From positions 62,001 to 126,000 of the forward strand of contig OMJM01000044.1 of assembly GCA_900299345.1 (NCBI GenBank): 64,000 bases of DNA. The letters are read 5' to 3'. Source of the stretch: a bacterium (lineage in GTDB: Bacteria > Fibrobacterota > Fibrobacteria > UBA11236). Positions 33,267-41,781 of the stretch are shown here, piece by piece. Both the position numbers and the translations under genes were made by a program. Every line of letters begins with the position of its first letter. Within the stretch, counting starts at the first letter, position 1. The notes under the pieces are model-generated. The model had not been told where the DNA came from, did not search any database, and worked only from the letters and a program-made list of their open reading frames with translations.

Positions 33267-34690
33267 ATTCCGGAGCCGGAACGGTGGAGGCGCCGCGTCT
33301 GGATTTGAGACTGGGTGAAAACGACACTCAGCCCACCATTGGTGTGGGTGGTCGCCGGGTCTGGCTCTATCCCCGGGAAACCAAGGGACGAAAAACCACA
33401 AATCGAACACGCGTCGCGTGGCTGTTGCTTGCCATCTATCTCGGCGTTCCGTGGTTGCAATGGCATGGCGCTCCTTTGATCCAAGTGGATGTCTTTGCGC
33501 GGCGACTGCTTTTGCTGGGGCATTCCTATTACCCGCAGGACATCAAGCTTTTTCTGCCGGGATTTTTTGCCTTCATCATCGCAGTCTTCTTTGTGACCGC
33601 GAAATTCGGACGCGTGTGGTGCGGGTGGGCATGTCCGCAAACCGTATTTCTCCAATTCGTATTTGCACCCATCGAGCGTTGGATCGAAGGACGTTCTTTC
33701 GCGCGCCGTTCACGCGATGCCGCGGGATTATCGGTTGATGGGTTGTGGCGAAAAATCGCCAAGCACCTTGTCTTTTTCGTGGTGGCCTTTCTCATCGGCA
33801 ATACGGCGCTGGCTTATTTCTGGGGACGCGACAATGTTTTGTGGGCACTCTCCCACCCTCCGATGGAAAATCCGGCGGGGTTTGCGTTCGTCGTCGCGTT
33901 CTCGCTCTTGTTTTACTGGGTGTTCTCGTATTTCAAGGAACAGGCTTGTGTGTTGATTTGCCCCTATGCCCGGCTCCAGAGCGTGTTGCTGGATGAGCGC
34001 AGTTTGATTGTGGGGTACGACGCACGGCGCGGTGAGATGCGCGGCAAGGGGGTGAAGGGAAACCGCGAAGGGTTGGGCGATTGCGTGGATTGCCGCCATT
34101 GCGTGCAGGTGTGTCCCACAGGCATCGACATCCGCAAGGGCGTGCAGTTGGAATGCCTCGCCTGCACCCGCTGCATGGACGCGTGCGACTCCATCATGAC
34201 AGCGTGGAAAAAACCGACGGGCCTCATCCGCTATGACTCGCTGTCGGGACTGGAAGGACACCCTATCCGGGGAATTCGCAAACGCCTGACCACTTATTTC
34301 ATCCTCGCATGCGTACTGGCGGGTTTCTCTGCAGTCCTGATCGTCACCCGTCCCGAAACGGCGGTGGATGTGGTGCGTCGCGGGTCCAATCCGTATTACC
34401 ACATCGGCGCGGATTCCATCCTGAACACGTTCACCGTGCACATCCGCAACAAGGGGATGCAGCGACGCACCTTCGAAGTGCAGTTCGGCGAATCCTTCCG
34501 CGGCCGCCACAACTGGCAGGGCCGCAAGTTCGCGGTCGGCGCCGGTCAACTGCAGACGTTGCAGCTCGACGTGACCTCTCTCCGCGACGAGTTTCGTTTC
34601 GGAAAGCGCGATCTCAAACTCGTTCTTGAAGGCGATGGAACACAACGGAAATTCGGCGCCATGCTCGTCGGCCCGTTCGGGAGTCATTGA
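33263..34690 (+). CDS. ccoG: Cytochrome oxidase maturation protein CcoG (FixG), ferredoxin-type
   Basis: CcoG is a membrane-bound bis-[4Fe-4S] protein that reduces Cu(II) for cbb3 copper loading. The 475-residue product has about five helices, the motif WCGWACPQTVFLQF near 115 and two cluster motifs, CVDCRHCVQVCPTG near 274-287 and CLACTRCMDAC near 298-308. The C-terminal 120 residues form an Ig-like periplasmic domain (FTVHIRNKGMQRRTF). Start is GTG 33263, coupled to ccoP. Confidence 0.95.
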   Translation: MNSGAGTVEAPRLDLRLGENDTQPTIGVGGRRVWLYPRETKGRKTTNRTRVAWLLLAIYLGVPWLQWHGAPLIQVDVFARRLLLLGHSYYPQDIKLFLPGFFAFIIAVFFVTAKFGRVWCGWACPQTVFLQFVFAPIERWIEGRSFARRSRDAAGLSVDGLWRKIAKHLVFFVVAFLIGNTALAYFWGRDNVLWALSHPPMENPAGFAFVVAFSLLFYWVFSYFKEQACVLICPYARLQSVLLDERSLIVGYDARRGEMRGKGVKGNREGLGDCVDCRHCVQVCPTGIDIRKGVQLECLACTRCMDACDSIMTAWKKPTGLIRYDSLSGLEGHPIRGIRKRLTTYFILACVLAGFSAVLIVTRPETAVDVVRRGSNPYYHIGADSILNTFTVHIRNKGMQRRTFEVQFGESFRGRHNWQGRKFAVGAGQLQTLQLDVTSLRDEFRFGKRDLKLVLEGDGTQRKFGAMLVGPFGSH

Positions 34691-35176
34691 ATGCGCATTC
34701 CGGCATGGATGATTTTGTTGGGGGCTTCGGCCATCATTGCCATCGGTTCCTCACTGGGACTCGTGTATGTGGCGGATCATAACCAGCGAGGGTTGGTGCG
34801 GGGCGATTATTACGAAGCCGGCGTGCGTCTGGACGAGCAGCGGCTACGCGAGGCACGATTCGATTCACTGGATTTCGATCTCGAGCTCATTGAACAGGCA
34901 AATGGGTTGGTAGTGAAAAACCATGCGGTGAACAAAGCAGCAAGGGAACGGATGCGTTCCTATCGTCTTTCCTTGGAATTGCAAAGGCCGGATGATCCCG
35001 GCGCGGACCGGAAATTGAATCTCGAACCGAATTCTCTGTCCTCTTCGGACACGACATTGCGTTGGTCGATCCAAACGCCGCCGCTGCGTAAAGGCCGATG
35101 GAATTGCCGTATGATTTTCATGGAGCAAGGGCGCCCGATCATGGAGCGTTCCTTCACGCATTATGCGGGTGGATAG
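34691..35176 (+). CDS. ccoH: cbb3 oxidase assembly protein CcoH (FixH)
   Basis: The 161-residue protein has one N-terminal helix and a periplasmic beta domain with the CcoH features GDYYEAGVRLDEQ and LRKGRWNCRMIF. CcoH stays with the oxidase and helps assembly. The ATG follows the ccoG stop directly and the 3' end overlaps ccoI by 14 bp. Confidence 0.85.
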   Translation: MRIPAWMILLGASAIIAIGSSLGLVYVADHNQRGLVRGDYYEAGVRLDEQRLREARFDSLDFDLELIEQANGLVVKNHAVNKAARERMRSYRLSLELQRPDDPGADRKLNLEPNSLSSSDTTLRWSIQTPPLRKGRWNCRMIFMEQGRPIMERSFTHYAGG

Positions 35177-37619
35177 TGCCGTCGCCTGCGCCCACTGCGG
35201 CGCGGACGTGTTGGGATCGGGTTTTCGCGGGGGGGACCACGGCGAGGAATTTTGCTGCGATGGGTGCCGTATCGTTCACGGCATTCTCGTGCAGCAGGAC
35301 GGCGGACGCTACTACGATCTGCTGAAACTGGAAAAGATCCGGCCGCCGCGTGCGGGCGTCTCCAGCGAAATCCGCGAACTGTTTTCAGGCTTTCGCAATC
35401 CCGAGGTGTTGCGTCGCATCGGTCGGTGGAACGGCAGCATTCACCGGCTTTCTTTGGGTTGCGCAGACATGCAATGCGCGGCCTGTGGTTGGTTGATGGA
35501 ACGCGTACTTGGCGGGATTCCCGGAATCATCGGCTATCAGGTGGATTTCCTCCATGGAGAGATGGACGTTTCCTACGACGCGAGCCGCATTGCGCTTCCG
35601 GATATTCTCGAAGAGATCGGCCGCTACGGATACGCTTTCAAACCCAAATCCTCCTCCGAATCGCGTCCGGCATTGGATCGCAGTGCATGGATGCGTCTGG
35701 CGGTCGCGGCTGCCTGCTTCATGAACGCGATGGCATTCGCCTTCGGACCGTATCTCGGCTTGACGCAAGGAATGCCGGACTCCTGGCGAAAATTCCTGGG
35801 CGCATGGAGCTTTGCCAGCGCCCTGCCCGCCGTGTTTTATTCGGCCTTCCCATTCTACCGCGGCGCATGGCGATCTTTGGGTTCGCGCGCATTCACCATC
35901 GATGTCACCATTACGCTGGGCATCGTCATCGCCTTCTCCACATCGCTCATGGCGGTGCTGCGCGGCGGCAGTTCCAACTATTCCGACACTTTGGCCGGGC
36001 TGGTGTTTTTTCTGTTGTTGGGCCGCTATGTGGTGCGTCGGTTCGAGGGAAGTTTGATGCTGCGGGACAACTGGCATGAGTCTTTGCATCCCGGCGTGGT
36101 ACGCGTGCTGCGTGGGACGGGGGAGGAATGGATTTCCTTGGAGGAGGTTCAATCAGGCGATCTCCTGCAAATCGAAGCTGGGAATTATCTGCCGGTGGAT
36201 GGAATCCTGGAGAACGAATCCGGACGGATCGACACGGCATTTTTGACCGGTGAAGATCGGCCACGTTCCTGCAAGCAGGGCGATTTTCTTTTCGCAGGGT
36301 ATCGCGCATTGGGTTCCGCGCTGCGGTTGCGCGTGGTCAACACGCATCGTGAAACGCGGGCCGCTTCCCTGCAGCGTTCTCTGGAATCCATGTCGGCGCG
36401 CAAGAAGCAGCGGAACCTCCGGCGTGAGCGCGTGGCGCTGGGATTCACTTTGGTCGTGGTCATGGCTGCGATCTTCGCTTTCTTTGTGCATCGGAGCGCA
36501 GGGTGGGAAAAAGCGCTGGAGATTTCCGCATCGGTGTTCATCGTCTCATGTTCCTGCGCCCTGGCGCTGGCCGTTCCCGTCAGCCGGGGAGTGGGTCTTT
36601 TGCGCGCGCACAAGCTGGGACTGCATTTCCGCGATCAAGAAACCTTGGAACGGTTGGCCGGGGTTGAATCGGTGATCTTCGACAAGACCGGCACGTTGAC
36701 ATTCACGCGCCGCAAGATGGAACGCTGGGAGTGGATTTCCGGAACACACGAAATGGATCGCACTCGGATTCTTGCAGGAGTGGAACGATTGACCCGCATG
36801 AGCAGCCATCCGGTGTCCACTGCCATTCACGACAGCCTTGCGGAGGGGGCGGGAGAGATATCGGAATTTCAGGAACTCCAGCATTTCGGGGTGTGCGGGG
36901 TTTGGAAGGATACCGGAAAGTCCATGCCGCTTTGCCTTTGCCGCTTCGGCGCTTGGGAGGATGTGACAGGTCCGTTTTATGAAATGGGATTGACCCCGCC
37001 ATCTTCCGGCTTCTTGTCGGCTTCGGAAATTCCGCCTCAATCTTGCGTCTTCGTCAATGGATGTCTCGTGGCGTTCATCTGGATCACGGAAGAGTTGAAG
37101 CCCGGTGTTCAGACATTGGTGCGGGAACTGAAGGAAAAGAATATTCCCGCGCTGTTGCTCTCGGGAGATCATCCACACCGGGTCCACGAATTTGCGCAGC
37201 GCTGCGGGTTCGAAAAACATTTCGGGGGACTTTCTCCCGAAGATAAACAGGTTGAGGCGCGCACCTTTCAAAAACTTTATGGACGTGCGCTGGCAGTGGG
37301 TGACGGGTTCAACGACAGTCTTTTGTTCGGCGAAGCCGAGGCGGCGCTTGCCGTGCAGGGCGCGGCCGGTCCGATGGCCGAAGGCGCGGACATTTTCATG
37401 ACGTCGCAAAATCCGGAGGCCGTCTCGAGCCTTTTTCGCATTGCATCGGGAACACGCCGGGCCTTGACTGCCTGTTACTGGGTTTCAGGCATTTACAATG
37501 CCGCGGCCATCTCGCTGGCGGTGACCGGATTCGTGTCCCCTCTCGTTGCAGCCGTCCTGATGCCCATGGCCAGCCTGTCGTTGTGTGCGACGGCGTGGTT
37601 TGTAATTCCCAAACGCTGA
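35163..37619 (+). CDS. ccoI: Copper-transporting P1B-ATPase CcoI (FixI) with CSC motif
   Basis: CcoI exports copper to the periplasm for the CuB site of cbb3 oxidase. The 818-residue product has an N-terminal Cys-rich domain (CAHCG near 9-13, FCCDGC near 31-36), an HMA domain with CAACGW near 107, eight helices, TGE (FLTGED), the phosphorylation site DKTGTLT (D507), the HP motif and GDGFND. The ion-binding motif in helix 6 reads C463-S-C465 (VSCSCALALA) instead of the canonical CPC; all other catalytic motifs are intact. It ends 9 bp before hemN. Confidence 0.93.
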   Translation: MRVDSAVACAHCGADVLGSGFRGGDHGEEFCCDGCRIVHGILVQQDGGRYYDLLKLEKIRPPRAGVSSEIRELFSGFRNPEVLRRIGRWNGSIHRLSLGCADMQCAACGWLMERVLGGIPGIIGYQVDFLHGEMDVSYDASRIALPDILEEIGRYGYAFKPKSSSESRPALDRSAWMRLAVAAACFMNAMAFAFGPYLGLTQGMPDSWRKFLGAWSFASALPAVFYSAFPFYRGAWRSLGSRAFTIDVTITLGIVIAFSTSLMAVLRGGSSNYSDTLAGLVFFLLLGRYVVRRFEGSLMLRDNWHESLHPGVVRVLRGTGEEWISLEEVQSGDLLQIEAGNYLPVDGILENESGRIDTAFLTGEDRPRSCKQGDFLFAGYRALGSALRLRVVNTHRETRAASLQRSLESMSARKKQRNLRRERVALGFTLVVVMAAIFAFFVHRSAGWEKALEISASVFIVSCSCALALAVPVSRGVGLLRAHKLGLHFRDQETLERLAGVESVIFDKTGTLTFTRRKMERWEWISGTHEMDRTRILAGVERLTRMSSHPVSTAIHDSLAEGAGEISEFQELQHFGVCGVWKDTGKSMPLCLCRFGAWEDVTGPFYEMGLTPPSSGFLSASEIPPQSCVFVNGCLVAFIWITEELKPGVQTLVRELKEKNIPALLLSGDHPHRVHEFAQRCGFEKHFGGLSPEDKQVEARTFQKLYGRALAVGDGFNDSLLFGEAEAALAVQGAAGPMAEGADIFMTSQNPEAVSSLFRIASGTRRALTACYWVSGIYNAAAISLAVTGFVSPLVAAVLMPMASLSLCATAWFVIPKR

Positions 37620-37628
37620 GGGTGGAGC

Positions 37629-39035
37629 ATGACGATAACCGAAGAAAAAACACTTGAACAACTCCTGCTGAAATACGACGGAGCGGTTCCCCGCTATACG
37701 TCTTATCCTCCCGCCAATTTTTTCACCGAAGATCCCGCGGTGGCGGATTGCGAAGAACTTCTGCGTACCTCCAATCATGTCGGGCCACGGAACATCTCCC
37801 TGTACATCCACATTCCCTTTTGCGCGCGTCGTTGCCTGTTCTGCGGATGCCACACCGAAACTGGGCGGCCCGGAGTCTTCATCCGGCAGTATCTGGAAAT
37901 GCTCCAGAAAGAATTCAGGCTGCTCTTGAGTTATCTCGATCGATCGCGTCCGGTAACCCAGATCCATTTCGGAGGTGGCACGCCCAATTTTGTTCCGTTC
38001 GCTAATCTGGAAGAGTTGATGAAATGCATCACCGGCGAACTTCATCTGGATCCTTCTGCAGAGATCGCCATGGAGTGCGATCCATCCTTGATCAGTTTGC
38101 CACGGCTTGAAGAGTTGCGGCGTGTGGGGTTCAATCGCCTCTCGTTCGGCATTCAGGACGTGAACCCTCAGGTGCTGGGGGCGGTAGATCGCAGGCCTTC
38201 CAGGATAGCGGCGGAGGAACTCGTTCACATTTGCAGAAGCCTGGGATTCACCGGGATTAATCTCGATCTCATTTATGGCCTTCCGTTTCAGACGCGGGAA
38301 TCTTTCCAAAAAACCGTGGACGCCATCATCGAGGCGGATCCGGATCGCGTTTCATTATTTCCGTACGCCCATGTTCCGTGGGTCAAGGGTCATCAGGCGG
38401 CGCTCCAGAAATTTCCCATGCCCGACTCCATGGATCGCCTGCGAATCGGCGCGGAATCACGGGAAGCGTTCCTGCGAGCGGGTTACGATGCCATTGGCAT
38501 GGATCATTTTTCAAAGCCGGACGATGCGCTTGCCATTGCACAACGCGAGGGACATCTGCACCGCAATTTCCAGGGCTATTGCTCCGCCACAAATGCCGGG
38601 CAAGTTTACGCCCTGGGCGCGTCGGGCATTTCACAATTGCATCAGGGATATTTTCAGAACGAAAAGGAAATCGCCCGGTATGAGGCTAAAGTGAATGAGG
38701 GGAAACTGCCGATTCACAACGCCTACCGCATGACTCCAGTCGACATATCCGTGCGCAAGATCATCAATTCGTTGCTGTGTCAGGGCAAGGTTGACGTGGA
38801 GCGCGCCTTGTCGGAACCCGGCTTGGAACTACCGTGGAAATTCTCCTACCAGATGAATTCCCGCCGCCAACTCGCATCTTATGCGCAGGACGGACTTGTG
38901 CGCGAGGAAAACGGGATGCTCGTCCTGACCGACACCGGCCGTCCTCTGGCGCGAATGGTGGCCTCCGCTTTCGACCCCCGGGCCGCATCTTCCGGTCCCG
39001 GCACCCTTGAGACGCGCTATTCGCGCGCCATCTGA
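37629..39035 (+). CDS. hemN: Oxygen-independent coproporphyrinogen III dehydrogenase (HemN)
   Basis: This radical SAM enzyme makes protoporphyrinogen IX without O2, supporting haem synthesis under the low oxygen at which cbb3 is used. The 468-residue product has the HemN N-terminus PRYTSYPPANFF and the cluster motif in HIPFCARRCLFCGCH near 60-74 (C-x3-C-x2-C-x-C, diagnostic of true HemN rather than HemW). It continues with FGGGTPNF and a C-terminal HemN domain. GGTGGAG precedes the ATG. Its stop is one base from the histidine kinase start. Confidence 0.92.
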   Translation: MTITEEKTLEQLLLKYDGAVPRYTSYPPANFFTEDPAVADCEELLRTSNHVGPRNISLYIHIPFCARRCLFCGCHTETGRPGVFIRQYLEMLQKEFRLLLSYLDRSRPVTQIHFGGGTPNFVPFANLEELMKCITGELHLDPSAEIAMECDPSLISLPRLEELRRVGFNRLSFGIQDVNPQVLGAVDRRPSRIAAEELVHICRSLGFTGINLDLIYGLPFQTRESFQKTVDAIIEADPDRVSLFPYAHVPWVKGHQAALQKFPMPDSMDRLRIGAESREAFLRAGYDAIGMDHFSKPDDALAIAQREGHLHRNFQGYCSATNAGQVYALGASGISQLHQGYFQNEKEIARYEAKVNEGKLPIHNAYRMTPVDISVRKIINSLLCQGKVDVERALSEPGLELPWKFSYQMNSRRQLASYAQDGLVREENGMLVLTDTGRPLARMVASAFDPRAASSGPGTLETRYSRAI

Positions 39036-39036
39036 T

Positions 39037-40218
39037 ATGATCCTTGTCGACGCCCCATCCCGTTCTTGCGGACCTCAGGACAATCGGGTAGATTTACCCG
39101 GGAATTTTCCAGATCCCGAGACACGCCGGACCATGCTTGAAGATGCTTTCACCCAGGCGGATTACGCCATCAACATCACCGACCCCGCCGGGCGGTTGTT
39201 GCGCGTCAACAACGCCTATCTCAAGCTCTACAAGTTCACCTCGGAACAGGAAGTGCTGGGTCAGACCCAGCGCATCATCCGTTCCCCAAGCACGCCGGAC
39301 AGTCTGTACAAGGACATGTGGCAGACTATCACGCGGGGTCAGACATGGCGTGGTGATCTTGTTAACAAGGCGCTCGATAACAGCGAGGTCCATATCCATC
39401 TCACCATCTCGCCCATCCGGCGCAACGGGGAAATCGTGGGCTATATGGGGTTTTCCCTGGATCGCGCACAACAGGTCATGCTGGAACGCCAGTTGTTGCA
39501 TGCCAACAAGCTAATGGTGTTGGGAACCTTGGGTGCAGGTCTGGCCCACGAGATGAACAACCCGCTGGCCAGCATTCTGCTTGATGCCGAATACCTGAAG
39601 GAAATTCATTCCCAACCGGAAACGGCGCTGGACCACAATGCGGCGCTGTCCGCGGCGGAATCGGTGATCCGGGGTGTGGAGCGAATGCGCCGCGTGCTCA
39701 AGCACCTGCTGCAATATTCCAAGAAGGACACACCTTCTGAAGCCGGAGAGGTCACGGTACAGGAGCTCATCGAAGAGGCGTTCCTGTTCGTGAACCGGCA
39801 GTTGATGAACCGGGGCATCGACATCCGCATCAACATCCAGGAAGGATTGAACGTCCGGGGCATCCGCACGCAACTGGAATCCGTCTTTCACAACCTGATA
39901 TCCAATTCGCGTGACGCGTTCGAGGAGCGGGGACAGGGAGGGGAAGGGAAATACATCTCCATCACAGGCCGTAGAAATGCCCGCGGCATGGTGGAAATCA
40001 TTTTTGAGGACAACGCAGGCGGGATTTCATCCGAGCATTTGGAACAGATTTTCGAACCCTTCTTCACCACCAAGGAGGGACAGATGGGAACAGGCCTCGG
40101 CCTGTCGTTGTCCCGCAACATCATCGTGGATCACGGCGGGACGATTCAATGCGAATCGTCGGGCGGGAAGACCCGGTTTACCCTCCAGCTGCCGCACGAA
40201 GCGGCGTTGCCCAAATAA
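39037..40218 (+). CDS. PAS-domain sensor histidine kinase (NtrB-like)
   Basis: The 393-residue cytoplasmic kinase has no membrane helix. A PAS domain lies at about 30-150 (DYAINITDPAGRLLRVNNAY), followed by a HisKA domain with the phospho-acceptor H171 in AGLAHEMNNPLASI and a HATPase with N-box NLISNSRDAFE, G1 FEDNAGGI and F/G2 EPFFTTKEGQMGTGLGLS. ATG 39037 lies one base after the hemN stop, so the kinase is probably transcribed with the cbb3 genes. The NtrC-type regulator on the facing strand is its likely partner. The PAS ligand (redox, haem, flavin or none) is not evident. Confidence 0.85.
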   Translation: MILVDAPSRSCGPQDNRVDLPGNFPDPETRRTMLEDAFTQADYAINITDPAGRLLRVNNAYLKLYKFTSEQEVLGQTQRIIRSPSTPDSLYKDMWQTITRGQTWRGDLVNKALDNSEVHIHLTISPIRRNGEIVGYMGFSLDRAQQVMLERQLLHANKLMVLGTLGAGLAHEMNNPLASILLDAEYLKEIHSQPETALDHNAALSAAESVIRGVERMRRVLKHLLQYSKKDTPSEAGEVTVQELIEEAFLFVNRQLMNRGIDIRINIQEGLNVRGIRTQLESVFHNLISNSRDAFEERGQGGEGKYISITGRRNARGMVEIIFEDNAGGISSEHLEQIFEPFFTTKEGQMGTGLGLSLSRNIIVDHGGTIQCESSGGKTRFTLQLPHEAALPK

Positions 40219-40230
40219 ATCGGGGCTTTT

Positions 40231-41598
40231 CTAACCCGCCTGAACTTCCGGCTCAGGGGAGTGGATCTGATCCAGCTTCCGGTAAATGGTGCGCAGGCTG
40301 ATTCCCAGCTCTTCAGCGGTTTTGGCCTTGTCACCGTGATTGCGCTTCAGGCCGTTCTGGATGACCATGAGCTCGATTTCATCCATGGTCATTCCCTTCG
40401 CGATGTTCATCTGCGCCAGCCCTTCGCCGTCGCCGCTCAATTCCGCGGGCAGATCGTCCACGGTAATCTGGTGGCCGAGGCACAGGATGACCGCCCGTTC
40501 GATGGCGTTTTCCAGCTCGCGGATGTTGCCGGGCCATGCGTAGTGTTCCATGAGCCGCAGCGCATCCGCGTTCACGGAAAGGTTTTCCCGCTTGTTTTTC
40601 TTGCAGTATTTCCCGATGAAAAATGAGATCAGGGAAGGAAGATCCTCGGGTCGTTGGCGCAACGGAGGAATGTTCAACGGAATGACGTTCAAGCGGTAGA
40701 ACAAATCTTCCCGGAATTTTCCGGCCTCGACCATTTTACGCAATGGCTTGTTGGTGGCGGCCATCACGCGCACATTCACTTTCTGCGCGGCCCCTCCCAC
40801 GGGACTGACTTCGCCGTCCTGCAGAACGCGCAACAGCTTGCCCTGCACAGGCAACGGCAGTTCGCCGATCTCGTCGAGGAAAATCGTCCCGCCGTTGGCG
40901 TCCTGAAATTTTCCCTTCTTGTCCTGGTATGCGCCCGTGAAGGCGCCCCTCTTGTAGCCGAACAATTCCGCCTCGATCAGGTTTTCGGGAATGGCGGCGC
41001 AGTTGAGCGTAATGAAAGGCTGGGCCGCCCGCGGAGAGTTGGACACGATGTAATTGGCCAGCACTTCCTTGCCCGATCCCGACTCGCCCAGAATGAGGAT
41101 GGTGGCGTCACTGTTGGCCGCCTGCACAGAACGGTTGAGCAATTCCTTGAAGATCCGATTCTTCCCTACTTCGAAATTCGGCAGCTGGCTCTTGCGCAGT
41201 TTTTCCCGGAGAAGAAAATTTTCTTCCAGCAATGAAACCTTTTCAAAGGCGCGGTTGACCACGGCCGTGATCTCCTGCCGGTTAAAAGGCTTGGGGATGA
41301 AATCGTAGGCGCCTTTTTTCATCGCCGATACAGCTTCGTCGATCGAGCCGTGACCGGTGATGACGACCACCTGGATGTGCGGATTGACGGACTTGATTTG
41401 TTCCAGCAGCGCCAGACCGTCCATCCCCGGCATCTTGAGATCGGTGATGACCACCGGCGGCGTTTCCGTTTTGACCAGTTCCAGCGCCTTTAATGGGTCC
41501 GGACTGGTGAGCAGCTCATATCCCTGCCCATTCAATGCTCGGGTCAGTGAGTCCAGAATGCTTTGCTCGTCATCCACAATCAACAGTTTCTTTTGCAT
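40231..41598 (-). CDS. Sigma-54-dependent response regulator (NtrC family)
   Basis: The 455-residue protein has a receiver domain with the acidic pocket VDDE at 8-11 and phospho-acceptor D53 in VITDLKMPG. An AAA+ domain follows with Walker A GESGSGKE near 167-174 and the sigma-54 contact loop GAFTGAYQ, then a Fis-type HTH at the C-terminus ([17 protein letters not shown]). It should activate sigma-54 promoters when phosphorylated, probably by the kinase whose stop lies 12 bp away on the opposite strand. An in-frame ATG at 41610 is the alternative start. Target genes are not identified; I found no convincing -24/-12 site upstream of the cbb3 operon. Confidence 0.92.
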   Translation of the reverse strand: MQKKLLIVDDEQSILDSLTRALNGQGYELLTSPDPLKALELVKTETPPVVITDLKMPGMDGLALLEQIKSVNPHIQVVVITGHGSIDEAVSAMKKGAYDFIPKPFNRQEITAVVNRAFEKVSLLEENFLLREKLRKSQLPNFEVGKNRIFKELLNRSVQAANSDATILILGESGSGKEVLANYIVSNSPRAAQPFITLNCAAIPENLIEAELFGYKRGAFTGAYQDKKGKFQDANGGTIFLDEIGELPLPVQGKLLRVLQDGEVSPVGGAAQKVNVRVMAATNKPLRKMVEAGKFREDLFYRLNVIPLNIPPLRQRPEDLPSLISFFIGKYCKKNKRENLSVNADALRLMEHYAWPGNIRELENAIERAVILCLGHQITVDDLPAELSGDGEGLAQMNIAKGMTMDEIELMVIQNGLKRNHGDKAKTAEELGISLRTIYRKLDQIHSPEPEVQAG

Positions 41599-41781
41599 GG
41601 TCTCTTTCATAAGCAAAACCCAAGCCCTTTCCGTTCAGGACTGTGCGGACTGTTCAATTCCTGTTTTTTGAGAGAATTTGGACACTTAGATTCCATTCCC
41701 GAAGAACGCGCTTTAATGTTACTCCTCAGAGTTATGACAGAAAAGAAAAGATATTTGCCGTTTTGGCAGGCACTCTGAAAT

